The notes under the pieces: generated by a model
The model's database searches: none
Seen by the model: the letters and a program-made list of their open reading frames with translations, nothing else
Told to the model about the DNA's origin: nothing
From: Actinomycetes bacterium
Lineage (GTDB): Bacteria > Actinomycetota > Acidimicrobiia > Acidimicrobiales > RAAP-2
Assembly: GCA_021791145.1 (NCBI GenBank)
Contig: JAJYXE010000004.1
Location: 1 to 46,916 of the forward strand
Length of the DNA stretch: 46,916 nucleotides
Direction of reading: 5' to 3'
Shown: positions 1 through 8,854 of the stretch, one piece after another
How positions within the stretch are numbered: position 1 is the first letter of the stretch
How the letters are laid out: the number at the start of each line of letters is the position of its first letter
Made by a program: the position numbers and the translations under genes

Positions 1-8
1 AACTCGAG

Positions 9-82
9 TGGAGACGATGGGACTCGAACCCACGACCTCCTGCGTGCAAAGCAGGCGCTCTAGCCAACTGAGCTACGTCCCC
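9..82 (-). tRNA. tRNA-Ala (anticodon TGC)
   Basis: Read on the minus strand this folds as a full cloverleaf. The 7-bp acceptor stem is GGGGACG with CGTCTCC (one G-U pair), with a D-arm, an anticodon stem-loop carrying TGC, and the T-loop GTTCGAGTC. The discriminator base is A. No CCA is encoded. Confidence 0.95.
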
Positions 83-141
83 GAGGCTCCCGCGCAGAGC
101 ACAAGCGAGGAGCATCGCATTCTATGGCCTGTCGGGCCCGC

Positions 142-2022
142 TCATGGGCTGGGCGTCGGTGCGCTCGGTCGGCCGGGCATGCGCAACAGGAGGTCGAGTG
201 TCCGGTTGGCCTCCGCCTTGCCCTTGTCGGTCCCGACGACCCCCTCGACCACCTCGATGATCTCACTTCCGATCAGCTCGCGGCGCTCCACCAGCGCTTC
301 GGCGAGCGCCGTTACGACACCGCTGTGGCGGCGGAGCACCGCCTCGCTGTCGCTGTACGCCTCGCCGAGGAGCTTCTCGGTGTCGGCGCGCATCTGGCGG
401 TCGCCGAGCACGTTGGAGAGCAGCCCGCCACTCAGCGGTCCGGCGGCGTCGTCCGCCGCCAGCGAGACCAGCGACTTCCCGAAGCCGAAGGCGCCGACCA
501 TCTGCGCGGCGATCCGCGTCGCCGCGACGAGATCGCCCGCCGGACCGGAGCTCACCTCGCCGAAAAAGAGCTGCTCGGACGCCTTGCCGCCCATTGCGAT
601 CCGAAGCAGTACCTCGTACTCCCCCTTCGTCCTGGTGAATCGCTCCTCGGCATCGGAGTGTGCGAGCATGCCCAGCGACTCGCGTCGCTTCACGATGCTC
701 AGGACGTCGAGCCTGCGCCCCTCCCCGAGGAAGTACGCGACCGTCGCGTGGCCCGCCTCGTGGAAGGCGACGCGACGGAGCTCCTCATCCGTGTAGACGG
801 TCGCCGTGTCCTTCTCCCCCGTCTCGAACTCGACCTTCGCCTCGGTCAGGTCCTGAAGCGTGAGGCCGATCCGACCCCTCATCAGCGCGAGCGGGAGCGC
901 TGTGTTGATGATGTGCGAGATGGCGACGGGGGAGTAGCCAGCGGTCATCCCTGCCACCCTGTCGGCGGCTTCCTCGAGATCCATCGACGGGTCGCAGGCG
1001 ACACGGGCGAGGTAGTACCGGGCGATCTGCACGCGCGCTGCCCTGGAGGGCAGCGAGAAGTGGATCGAGCGGTCGAAGCGCCCAGGCCTCAACAGCGCCG
1101 GGTCGAGGCTGTCGGCGCGGTTCGTCGCGGCGACGACCAGGACGTTGGGAACGGCAACCGCCTTCGGCGCGATCCGGACGGACGGAGGAAGGAAGCGGTT
1201 CAGCGGCTCGACGAGGACGCGCCGCACGAGCCGCCTCGTGCGTGAGGGCTGGTCGAAGGACTGCATCTCGGTGAGGAGCGTGTTCACCACCCCTGCCAGT
1301 CCCTCGCCCCTCGTGCCGCTCATCCCGCTCCTCGAGGCGCCGATGGCGTCGAGCTCGTCGATGTAGCCGATCGCGCCACCTTCGCTCATCGCGTAGCTGC
1401 GCAGCGAGCGGAAGAAGCTCCGGATCTTCCGTCCCGTCATGCCGTAGAACTGGGACTGGAAGGACGTGGCGGACACGAACAGGAACGGGACGTCCGCTTC
1501 GCGGGCCATCGCCTTGGCGAGGTAGGTCTTTCCCGTTCCCGGGGGGCCTTCGAAGAGGATGCCCCTGCGCGGCATGCCGCCAAGCTCCTTGAAACGCTTG
1601 TGGCCGAGGAACAGATTGAGCGTCTTCACGACTTCGCGCTTCACGTTGTCGATCCCGACCACATCATCGAGGTCGATGTCGATGTCGCCCGGCCGGAAGA
1701 GGGTATGCGGCGAGGCGCCGCCGCCGACGAACTGGGCGCCCAAGAGCAGCGCGAGCAGCCCGACGAGGAGCAGCGCTGGGAGGTAGCGCGCGAGTGTGCC
1801 ACCAACGTGCGGCGTCGGAAGAACGGGCGCGTGCACGAGATCGCGCCAGACGACCCACGCGAGCACCACAACGAGGACCGCGAGGAGCTTCCGTATACGG
1901 CGGCGGCGGTGGCGCTCACGGGCGACCGCCACGTCGCCACGATCACCGAGCACGGTCGGTCCGACGAGGGACTGGAAGCTCGACACCTTGTCGTTGTGGT
2001 CGCTGCCGTTGCGGTCGTCCAC
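142..2022 (-). CDS. FtsH-like membrane AAA+ zinc metalloprotease, divergent
   Basis: This is a membrane-bound ATP-dependent protease of the FtsH type, which unfolds and degrades membrane and soluble proteins. Two membrane segments lie near residues 46-60 and 79-99. The Walker A motif GPPGTGKT is near 159-166, Walker B IDELD near 221-225, and the arginine fingers sit in RPGRFDR. The zinc site is HEAGH near 421-425, with a distal Asp in SGPAGDL near 497. Compared with ordinary FtsH there is a basic insertion of about 30 residues (about 258-290) between Walker B and the VVAATNR sensor, and the pore-loop region reads FQSQFYGMTGR. The GTG start at 2022 is chosen because GGGAGG lies 9 bases upstream. 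The frame stays open to a TTG at 2241, but that stretch is not protein-like. The length is 626 residues. It is probably an actinobacterial FtsH paralogue rather than the housekeeping copy. Confidence 0.85.
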   Translation of the reverse strand: MDDRNGSDHNDKVSSFQSLVGPTVLGDRGDVAVARERHRRRRIRKLLAVLVVVLAWVVWRDLVHAPVLPTPHVGGTLARYLPALLLVGLLALLLGAQFVGGGASPHTLFRPGDIDIDLDDVVGIDNVKREVVKTLNLFLGHKRFKELGGMPRRGILFEGPPGTGKTYLAKAMAREADVPFLFVSATSFQSQFYGMTGRKIRSFFRSLRSYAMSEGGAIGYIDELDAIGASRSGMSGTRGEGLAGVVNTLLTEMQSFDQPSRTRRLVRRVLVEPLNRFLPPSVRIAPKAVAVPNVLVVAATNRADSLDPALLRPGRFDRSIHFSLPSRAARVQIARYYLARVACDPSMDLEEAADRVAGMTAGYSPVAISHIINTALPLALMRGRIGLTLQDLTEAKVEFETGEKDTATVYTDEELRRVAFHEAGHATVAYFLGEGRRLDVLSIVKRRESLGMLAHSDAEERFTRTKGEYEVLLRIAMGGKASEQLFFGEVSSGPAGDLVAATRIAAQMVGAFGFGKSLVSLAADDAAGPLSGGLLSNVLGDRQMRADTEKLLGEAYSDSEAVLRRHSGVVTALAEALVERRELIGSEIIEVVEGVVGTDKGKAEANRTLDLLLRMPGRPSAPTPSP

Positions 2023-2224
2023 GGCTTCTCGCCTCCCGTCTTGCGGGAGTCGTGCGTCGGCTCCCGGCTCGACCAGCCCCTCCCAAGCGTCGCGTCCCCC
2101 GCGCGACGAGCCATCAAAGGCTGCCCAACGGTTACCCAAGTCTTCCGAGGCCCAAGCGGAGGTCCGAAGCGGGCCTGCGAGGAGCGACGGCGTCCCGCCC
2201 TCCTGTTCAGCCACGATCCTGCAA

Positions 2225-2247
2225 CCCCCATTGACACTCAATGGGGG
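2225..2247. repeat. Perfect 10-bp inverted repeat upstream of the FtsH-like gene
   Basis: The arms CCCCCATTGA and TCAATGGGGG are separated by CAC. It lies between the end of the ABC permease gene and the start of the FtsH-like gene, both on the minus strand. There is no T-run after it on the minus strand. It could be a stem-loop that ends the exporter transcript or an operator for the protease gene; the sequence does not decide. Confidence 0.6.
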
Positions 2248-2297
2248 GGACGCACGATCGCGCCCGGACGCCGCGCTCCGTCCTCCGGGCCCTCAGT

Positions 2298-3125
2298 TCA
2301 GGTAGCTCGACGGTAGGCGCGCACCGCGAGCGGGACGAACACCGCGACGATCCCGACGAGCCACGCCGCGCTCTGCCACGCATGCGTCGCCAGGGGGCCG
2401 CCCAGCGCGAGCGAGCGCATCTCGTCGATCACCGCCGTCACCGGTTGGTTCTTGGCGAACGCCTGCAGCCACCCAGGCATCGCTTGCACGGGGACGAACG
2501 CGCTGCTCACGAAGGTGAGCGGGAAGAGCCAGACGAGCCCAAAAGAGCTCACCGACTCTTCGTCCTTCACCGCGAGCCCGACGTAGGCGCTCACCGTGCA
2601 GATGGTGACGCCGAAGGCCACCCCGAGGATCATCATGACCAGCGCAGGGACGGCCCCGTCGCGGAAACGGAACCCCACCGCGTACCCCACGCCCAAGATC
2701 ACGAGCAACGTCACGGCGAGACGGGCGGTGTCTGCGACCAGGCGCCCGAGGAGGACCGCTGAGCGGGCCATGGGCATCGCCCTGAAACGGTCGATGAGGC
2801 CTCTTTGCAGGCCCCTCGCGAGCGCGATGGCCGTGCCGAAGGAAGCGAAGGCGGCGGACTGGGCGATGATGCCGGGCATCAGGAAGTCCACGTACCCCCC
2901 CTTCACCGGTACAGAGATCGCGCCGCCGAAGACATAGCGGAACAGCAGGACGAACATCACCGGCTGGATGATCGTGAAGAAGATGAAGGCAGGGTTGCGC
3001 AGCCAGATGAGAAGGTCCCGGCGCGTCAGGGTGACGGTATCGGCAATGCCGAGCGTGATCCGGCGAACCGCCGGCAGGTTCGGGACCTCGAGCGCCGTGA
3101 GCGGAGCGGGAGCGGTCCCGGTCAT
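2298..3125 (-). CDS. ABC-2 type exporter permease (DrrB-like)
   Basis: This is the membrane subunit of an ABC-2 exporter, about 275 residues with six predicted hydrophobic segments. The cytoplasmic N-terminus runs into LLIWLRNPAFIFFTIIQPVM, the typical start of DrrB-family permeases, which pump drugs or lipids. Its ATG overlaps the TGA of the ATPase gene upstream in an ATGA arrangement, so the pair is translationally coupled. The substrate cannot be read from sequence. Confidence in the family is high. Confidence 0.9.
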   Translation of the reverse strand: MTGTAPAPLTALEVPNLPAVRRITLGIADTVTLTRRDLLIWLRNPAFIFFTIIQPVMFVLLFRYVFGGAISVPVKGGYVDFLMPGIIAQSAAFASFGTAIALARGLQRGLIDRFRAMPMARSAVLLGRLVADTARLAVTLLVILGVGYAVGFRFRDGAVPALVMMILGVAFGVTICTVSAYVGLAVKDEESVSSFGLVWLFPLTFVSSAFVPVQAMPGWLQAFAKNQPVTAVIDEMRSLALGGPLATHAWQSAAWLVGIVAVFVPLAVRAYRRAT

Positions 3126-4255
3126 GCGTGCTTCTCCTCGCGCTCCCGACGGCTACCGCGCCTGCGCCCGGACACCGCTCCCGCGACGGACTTGTCCTCG
3201 GCGCCATGTCCGGTGAGCGAGAGGAACACGTCGTCGAGCGACGGCCGGTGGATGGCCAGACCGTCCGTGTGGATCCCGAGCGCGTCCAGCCTCCGCACCG
3301 TCTCGACGAGCGCCTGCGACCCGTTGGATCCCGCCCGCAGCCTGACCAGGGCGGTCACGTCGTCCACGAACGGCTCGGAGGCCGAGAGTCCCCGGACGGC
3401 CTCGACCGCTTCAGCCAGGCGGTCCCGCTCGACCACCGCGAACTCGAGGACGTCGCCGCCGATTCGGCTCTTCAGCTCCTCGGAGGTCCCTTCCGCGATC
3501 ACCTTGCCACGGTCGATGACGACGATTTCGTCTGCGAGCGCATCGGCTTCCTCGAGGTACTGGGTGGTGAGCAGGAGGGTCGTCCCGCTCGCGACCATCT
3601 CGCGGATCACGTCCCACATGCCGAGGCGGCTGCGGGGGTCGAGTCCGGTGGTCGGCTCGTCGAGGAACACCACCTCGGGTCGCGCGACCAGGCTCAGCGC
3701 GAGGTCGAGCCTGCGCTGCATGCCGCCCGAGTACCCCTTCGCCGCCCGGTCGGCCGCTTCCTGGAGGTCGAAGCGCTCGAGCAGCTCCTCGGCGCGGCGC
3801 TTCCGCGTGGCCGCGTCGAGGTGATAGAGCCGCCCCATGATGTCGAGGTTCTCCCTTCCGGTGAGCTCCTCTTGGATGGCGGTCGACTGCCCGGCGAGAC
3901 CGATGATCTCCCGGACCGCCGCCGGAGAGCTTGCGACGTCGCGCCCCTCGACGAGAGCCCGCCCGCGATCGGGCCGGATCAGCGTCGTCAGGATCTTGAC
4001 CGCGGTGGTCTTGCCCGCCCCGTTCGGACCGAGCAGGCCGAGCACCTTGCCGCGGCCGACGACCAGATCGATGCCGCGCAGCGCCTGGACGTCACCGAAC
4101 GCCTTGTAGACGGCTTCGACGTAGATCGCGGGGCCATCCCACGTGGAGGCACCCGGCGCGCCGGCGGCTGGACGATCCCACCCATTGCCCGCCGTGGCGG
4201 CACCACGTCCGGGACGCACAGCCGCGGCTGCGCTCGATTGCGCTCCCATCTCCAC
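3122..4255 (-). CDS. ABC exporter ATPase (DrrA-like)
   Basis: This is the ATP-binding partner of the permease encoded immediately downstream. Walker A is GPNGAGKTT, the signature is YSGGMQRRLDLA, Walker B is VVFLDEPTTGLD, and a DrrA-type C-terminal extension follows (residues about 240-377). The usual DrrA length is about 330; this one carries a low-complexity Ala/Gly/Pro leader. The GTG at 4255 is preferred because GGAAGG lies 7 bases upstream. The frame is open to 4309. It is the first gene of a two-gene unit that ends at 2298. Confidence 0.9.
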   Translation of the reverse strand: MEMGAQSSAAAAVRPGRGAATAGNGWDRPAAGAPGASTWDGPAIYVEAVYKAFGDVQALRGIDLVVGRGKVLGLLGPNGAGKTTAVKILTTLIRPDRGRALVEGRDVASSPAAVREIIGLAGQSTAIQEELTGRENLDIMGRLYHLDAATRKRRAEELLERFDLQEAADRAAKGYSGGMQRRLDLALSLVARPEVVFLDEPTTGLDPRSRLGMWDVIREMVASGTTLLLTTQYLEEADALADEIVVIDRGKVIAEGTSEELKSRIGGDVLEFAVVERDRLAEAVEAVRGLSASEPFVDDVTALVRLRAGSNGSQALVETVRRLDALGIHTDGLAIHRPSLDDVFLSLTGHGAEDKSVAGAVSGRRRGSRREREEKHA

Positions 4256-4781
4256 CGTCGATCCTTCCGTCACCCATGAGCCCCGCCGCGGCGCCACAGC
4301 ACTCACCACGGCTCCGCAGGCACGGGGGGGACTCTCCGGCGCTCCATGCAGCCTGTTTCGGTCGCAAGCTCCATGTTCGAGCCCGCCAACGTTACCTTGT
4401 GACCTTGCCGGTGCAATCGGGCGACACTGCCCCGCCGACGCGGCGTTCCACAGGGCGCGCTCGCGACGCGCAACGGGCGACCCTTACGAGAGTCGGCGGC
4501 TCTCTCGGCCCGCCGGGACGTGGGGATCCCGGGTCACGCGGTCAGCGGTCTGGCCTCGCCCACGCGGCGTGCCAGGCACTCCGGCACTGTGCGCCAGACG
4601 TTCGGCCAGTACGCGTCTGTGGGGGCGCCGAGGTCGGTGTCCTCTGTCCAGGCGCGGAACCGAGCGCTGGCCATCGTCTCTGTGCCTGAAGGAAGGATCA
4701 GCGTCATGGTCCCAGTGTTGTCGCACCACGAGCGGGACCTTCGGCCCCTTTTCTACCGGCCCCGCCTGGCACCCTGCGCCT
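4256..4781. other. Mostly empty intergenic stretch
   Basis: About 525 bases lie between the exporter ATPase start and the end of the decarboxylase gene. The only coding-like signal I see is the 57-codon minus-strand ORF listed separately. The ABC operon promoter must lie in the part near 4256-4400. Longer ORFs on both strands here have no recognisable features. Confidence 0.5.
4534..4707 (-). CDS. Possible small protein, 57 residues, unrecognised
   Basis: A short ATG-initiated frame begins MTLILPSGTETMASARF and contains TDAYWPNVWRTVPECLARR. Its residue composition is protein-like, with aromatic residues and balanced charges, and codon third positions are mostly G/C. The longer overlapping frames are arginine/proline-rich and look like shadows. 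There is no clear ribosome binding site, so it may be leaderless or not a gene. No function is proposed. Confidence 0.35.
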   Translation of the reverse strand: MTLILPSGTETMASARFRAWTEDTDLGAPTDAYWPNVWRTVPECLARRVGEARPLTA

Positions 4782-6173
4782 TCACCGGCTCCCAGCGAGC
4801 CGCTCGATCGTCTCTTCGACATCGGCCTCGGAGGTACGGGGGTTGATCGTGCACAGCCTCAGGACGGGCCTCCCCTTCAACGTCGTGCTCGTGACCGCCG
4901 CAAAGCCCCCTTGGGTGACCCGTGCCGCGGCGTCCATCGGCGCGTCGTGGTCCTTCCCCGAGCGCACGAACGTGACGATGCCGAGCTGGGCCGGGGTGAC
5001 GACCTGCCAGCGCCCGTCGCTGCGGAGGACCTGCTCCGCGTGCTCCGCCAGCTCGATCCCGCGCTCGATCGCCGAGCGGATCCTCGCCGCGCCGTAGGTC
5101 TGGAACGTCAGCCAGACCTTGATCGCCCGTGACCGACGGGTCAGCTCGAGGCTCCGGTCGCGCAGGTCGACCTCCCCCTGGCGCGCGGTGACGTCGATCA
5201 GGTACTCAGGAGCCATGCGGAAGGCCGCCTCGAGGGCGCCCGGGGGTCGGACGAGCACCGACCCGACGTCGTAGGGCTGGAACAGCCACTTGTGGGGGTC
5301 GAGGACGAGGGAGTCCGCTCGCTGGATCCCGTCGAGCACCGCGCGCCCCTTCCTGCACAGCGCGGCCGGAGCCCCGTACGCCCCGTCGACGTGGAACCAC
5401 AGGTCTTCGGCCCTGCAGAGGTCCGCCAACTCGGGGAGCGGGTCGACAGCACCCGTGTTGGTGCTCCCCGCGCTCGCGATCACGATGGCCGGACGCCGAC
5501 CGTCACGGCGGTCCTTGCGCACGGCTTCTCCCAGAGCTTCGACCGGCATGCGGTAGCGGTCGTCGGTCTCCACGATCTCGAGATCCTCGGGCCCGAACCC
5601 CATCGCGACCAGGCTCCGCCGGATGGAGGCATGGGTCTGGTCCGACAGGTAGGCGACACCGGGGCCGGTCGCGTGGCGCGCGGCCACGAGGGCGGTGGTA
5701 TTGGCCATCGAGCCGCCGCTGGTCAACACGCCTTCGGTGCCTTCCGGCATCCCGAGGAGAGACCGCAGCCAGTCGACGACCACCAGCTCGACCGTCGTCG
5801 GGCCGGCACCTCCTCCCCAGGAGGCGGCCATCGAGTTGAAGCCGGTGGCGAGCCACTCGCCCAGCACGCCCGCAAACGACGAAGGGCCAGGGACGCGGGC
5901 GAAGAACCGGGGATGATCGCCGTGCTGCATGTGGGAGAGCGCGACGTCGACGAGCGTCGTCATCGCAGCGAGCGCATCCCCGGGCTCTTCGGGCGGTGCC
6001 CCGCCGAGCGCGGACAGCAGCTCGGCCGGCGCGGCGGCTGAGACGGCCGGCTGCGTGTGGCCGTGCTCGAAGTGGTCGACCACGCGGTCCACCACCCAGT
6101 GCCCGAGCCTGCGCATCTCGTCGGGCTCGAGCCCCAGCGTGTCCGGCGGGCGCCCGCCGTGTCCTCCGCTCAT
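4782..6173 (-). CDS. PLP-dependent group II amino acid decarboxylase
   Basis: This is a fold-type I PLP enzyme of the aromatic-L-amino-acid/tyrosine/glutamate decarboxylase group, 463 residues, close to the family length. Visible features are TSGGSMANTTAL (phosphate-cup region, about 151-162), the cofactor-stacking His181 in SDQTHAS, HVDGAYG with Asp263, and the Schiff-base lysine in LDPHKWLFQP at Lys295. The C-terminal RPVLRLCTINPRTSEADVEETI is typical. The ATG at 6173 has GGGAG about 8 bases upstream. The substrate is uncertain: aromatic amino acid is the commonest in this branch. The reading frame stays open upstream through the preceding ATPase gene, but the N-terminus MSGGHGG...EEMRRLGHWVVD is where the family normally begins. 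Confidence 0.9.
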   Translation of the reverse strand: MSGGHGGRPPDTLGLEPDEMRRLGHWVVDRVVDHFEHGHTQPAVSAAAPAELLSALGGAPPEEPGDALAAMTTLVDVALSHMQHGDHPRFFARVPGPSSFAGVLGEWLATGFNSMAASWGGGAGPTTVELVVVDWLRSLLGMPEGTEGVLTSGGSMANTTALVAARHATGPGVAYLSDQTHASIRRSLVAMGFGPEDLEIVETDDRYRMPVEALGEAVRKDRRDGRRPAIVIASAGSTNTGAVDPLPELADLCRAEDLWFHVDGAYGAPAALCRKGRAVLDGIQRADSLVLDPHKWLFQPYDVGSVLVRPPGALEAAFRMAPEYLIDVTARQGEVDLRDRSLELTRRSRAIKVWLTFQTYGAARIRSAIERGIELAEHAEQVLRSDGRWQVVTPAQLGIVTFVRSGKDHDAPMDAAARVTQGGFAAVTSTTLKGRPVLRLCTINPRTSEADVEETIERLAGSR

Positions 6174-6331
6174 GCTCTCACTCCCGTCCGCCTGATCGCG
6201 GCCCTCCACATGCTGACCGAGCGTACGTGCTGCAGCGGCACCGATCCGACGACCGCGGGGCAGGTCTGGATCCGTTGTCGGCGACCCAGCATCGGCACGG
6301 GACGCCTCGAGCACCTCCCGCACCTTGTCCG

Positions 6332-7276
6332 TCACGAAGAGCGGTGGCCACCACAGGTCGCAGTCGAGCGCGGCGACCTCGCGGGCGCGGTCCGCGAGGC
6401 GCCGTCCGCGTGCGGCGCGGCGCGGGCCCACCACCGCCCTTTTCGGCGTTCGACCTCGACGCCGACCCCGAAGCACGCAGAGACCAGCGCTCCCGTGAGC
6501 ACCTCCTCGAGTCGCCCGGCTGCGAGCAAGCGGCCTCCACGCAGCAGCATCGCGTGGGTGAAGCCGGGTGGCACCTCTTCGAGATGGTGGGTGACGAGCA
6601 CCACCGCGGGCACCTCGGGGTCGGCGGCGAGGGAACCGAGCTGGACGGCCAGGCGCTCTCTCGCGCCGAGATCGAGCCCTGCTGCGGGCTCGTCGAACAG
6701 GACCAGCTCGGGCGAGCACATGAGCGACCGGGCGATGAGGACCTGCTGACGCTCGCCCTCCGAGAGCACGCCGAAGGGCGTGTCCAGCGGTGGGGCTTCC
6801 TCCGAGCCGAGCACGCGGGAGAGGCTGTGAGCGGCCGCGGCCCAGTCCTCGTCGGCGTAGCGGTGCCAGAAGGGGGACAGCGCGCCGTCTCGCCCCGACA
6901 CCACGACCTGGTGCACGGTGAGGTCGGGGCGGATGAGCCGGACTGTGGCGGCGCTCACCAGGGCGACCCGGGCGCGCACGGTCCGCAGATCGCACCTGCC
7001 GACGCGCTCGCCGACGATCGAGACGCACCCGCGGCTCGGGCGGAGCCGGGCGCCGGCGACCTGCAAGAGAGTCGTCTTTCCCGAACCGTTGGGGCCGAGC
7101 ACAACCCAGCGGTCGTGCGGACCGACCTCCCAGTCGAGGGGATGGAGGATCGTTCGCCCGCTGCGCTCGACGGTCACCCCTGAAAGGCGCAGTGCCCCGG
7201 CGGGGGACCCGGGTGCGGCGGGGGACTTGGGTGCGGCGGCGGGACGTGCGCGTCCCCTCGGATCCTTCGTGGCCAC
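6332..7276 (-). CDS. ABC transporter ATPase, orphan (ModF/COG1119-like)
   Basis: This is an ABC ATP-binding protein of about 314 residues. Walker A is LGPNGSGKTTLL, the signature is LSEGERQQVLIARSL, Walker B is LVLFDEPAAGLD and the H-loop is LVTHHLEEV. The end ...CFGVGVEVERRKGRWWARA resembles the conserved tail of stand-alone ATPases related to ModF or iron-chelate importers. No permease or binding protein is adjacent. The GTG start at 7276 is followed by an alanine/proline-rich leader; a later start is possible. The last 25 residues are low in information and may be spurious. Confidence 0.85.
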   Translation of the reverse strand: MATKDPRGRARPAAAPKSPAAPGSPAGALRLSGVTVERSGRTILHPLDWEVGPHDRWVVLGPNGSGKTTLLQVAGARLRPSRGCVSIVGERVGRCDLRTVRARVALVSAATVRLIRPDLTVHQVVVSGRDGALSPFWHRYADEDWAAAAHSLSRVLGSEEAPPLDTPFGVLSEGERQQVLIARSLMCSPELVLFDEPAAGLDLGARERLAVQLGSLAADPEVPAVVLVTHHLEEVPPGFTHAMLLRGGRLLAAGRLEEVLTGALVSACFGVGVEVERRKGRWWARAAPHADGASRTAPARSPRSTATCGGHRSS

Positions 7277-7471
7277 GAGCGACTATTTCACAGCCTGCGC
7301 GGCATCGGCACCGCCCCGGCGGCCGGCAGCGCACCTCGAAGGTCCGGGGCCATCACAGGCTGACGCGACGGCGGTACTGTTCCCGACATCGGACGCATCG
7401 CACGGCGTGATCAGGCATCGGCCGCAGACCCGGTCGTCGCCGCGCTGATCGCGGCGCTCGGGAGCGACCGG

Positions 7472-8854
7472 GTGCGCGACGACGCTGCGGAGCGCGCGTT
7501 GCTCGCCCACGACGCCTCGGTCTTCGCGGGGGGTGCGGCAGGACCGGTCTGCTTCCCCACCAGCACCGAAGAGGTCCAAGCCGTGGTGCGGATCGCTGCG
7601 ACCCATGGCCGTGCGGTCGTCCCGCGCGGCGCTGGGACGGGGCTCGCTGGTGGCGCCATCCCCCTCGGCCGACCGATCGTGGTGGTCACGACGAGGATGA
7701 ACCGGATCCTCGAGGTCGACCTCGAGGAGCGGGTCGCGTGGGTCGAGCCCGGGGTCGTGAACCTCGACCTGAGCAAGCACCTCCGTCCGCTCGGCTTCCA
7801 CTTCGCCCCCGACCCTTCGAGCCAGCAGGCGTGCACGCTCGGCGGCAACGTCGCGAACAATTCCGGTGGACCGCACTGCCTCGCCTACGGGGTGACGAGC
7901 CAGCACGTGCTTGCCCTCGACGTGGTGCTCCCCGACGGCGAGCTGGTGAGGCTCGGCGGTCTCGACGCCGAGCCCTCGGGCTACGACCTTCGCGGCGCGT
8001 TCGTCGGCGGGGAAGGAACCCTCGGCATCGCCACGCGCATCGCCGTGCGGATCACGAAGAACCCCCCTGCGGTCCGGACGCTGCTCTTGGCCTTCGACAC
8101 GATCGAGGGGGCCGCGACCACCGTGGGCAAGGTCGTCGCGGCGGGAATCGTCCCGGCCGCCATGGAGGTGATGGACCGGGGCATCACCGCTGCCGTCGAG
8201 AACTTTGTCCACGCCGGCTACCCGGTGGACGCCGGTGCGGTCCTGCTCGTCGAGGTCGACGGGCAGGAAGCGGGGACCGCCTCCGACGCGGCGCGCATCG
8301 TCGAGATCGGTCGCGACAACGGCGCGACGAGCGCACGTGCGGCGGCGAGCGAGGAGGAGCGCGCCCTTCTGTGGCGGGGCCGCAAGACCGCCTTCGGCGC
8401 GGTCGCGCAGCTCGCGCCCTACTACTACCTCCACGACACGGTCGTGCCCCGCTCCGAGCTTCCTGAGGTCCTCAGCGCCGTCTACGAGATCGCCGACCGC
8501 CACGCCCTCATGGTCGTGAACGTCTTCCACGCCGGAGATGGCAACCTGCATCCGCTGCTCCTCTTCCACGCACGCGAGCCCGAGACCCTCGAGCGCGTCC
8601 ACGCCGCAGGCCGAGAGATCGTCGAGGTCTCGCTTGCGGCTGGAGGCGTCCTCTCGGGCGAGCACGGCATCGGCGTGGAGAAGCGCGACTACATGCCGCT
8701 CCAGTTCAGCGACGAGGACCTGTCCCACCAGAACCGACTGCGGCGCGCCTTCGACCCTGCCTGCCGGGCCAACCCGGGGAAGGTCCTCCCGAGCGGCCAC
8801 AGCTGCGCCGACATCCAGTCGCTCGAGCGGGTGCCGACCGGGGTGTGGATGTGA
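7472..8854 (+). CDS. glcD: Glycolate oxidase FAD subunit GlcD
   Basis: This is the FAD-linked catalytic subunit of glycolate (or D-lactate) oxidase. It shows an FAD-binding PCMH domain (PRGAGTGLAGGAIP near 50-65, LGGNVANNSGGPH near 125-137, GEGTLGIATRIAVRI) and the FAD-oxidase C-terminal domain with NVFHAGDGNLHPLLLF and GGVLSGEHGIGVEK. It is 460 residues from the GTG at 7472. The frame is open and coding-like back to 7364 (...AADPVVAALIAALGSDRV), matching the usual N-terminus, but contains no ATG, GTG or TTG, so the true start is unclear. It is first in a glcDEF operon. Confidence 0.92.
   Translation: MRDDAAERALLAHDASVFAGGAAGPVCFPTSTEEVQAVVRIAATHGRAVVPRGAGTGLAGGAIPLGRPIVVVTTRMNRILEVDLEERVAWVEPGVVNLDLSKHLRPLGFHFAPDPSSQQACTLGGNVANNSGGPHCLAYGVTSQHVLALDVVLPDGELVRLGGLDAEPSGYDLRGAFVGGEGTLGIATRIAVRITKNPPAVRTLLLAFDTIEGAATTVGKVVAAGIVPAAMEVMDRGITAAVENFVHAGYPVDAGAVLLVEVDGQEAGTASDAARIVEIGRDNGATSARAAASEEERALLWRGRKTAFGAVAQLAPYYYLHDTVVPRSELPEVLSAVYEIADRHALMVVNVFHAGDGNLHPLLLFHAREPETLERVHAAGREIVEVSLAAGGVLSGEHGIGVEKRDYMPLQFSDEDLSHQNRLRRAFDPACRANPGKVLPSGHSCADIQSLERVPTGVWM

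Noticed and set aside
4782..7334. A single 850-residue protein joining ATPase region and decarboxylase
   Set aside because: The upstream part is the ATPase gene read in the wrong frame (Arg/Pro-rich). The decarboxylase has its own ATG and ribosome binding site at 6173. Only the 6174-6430 part is kept as a question.
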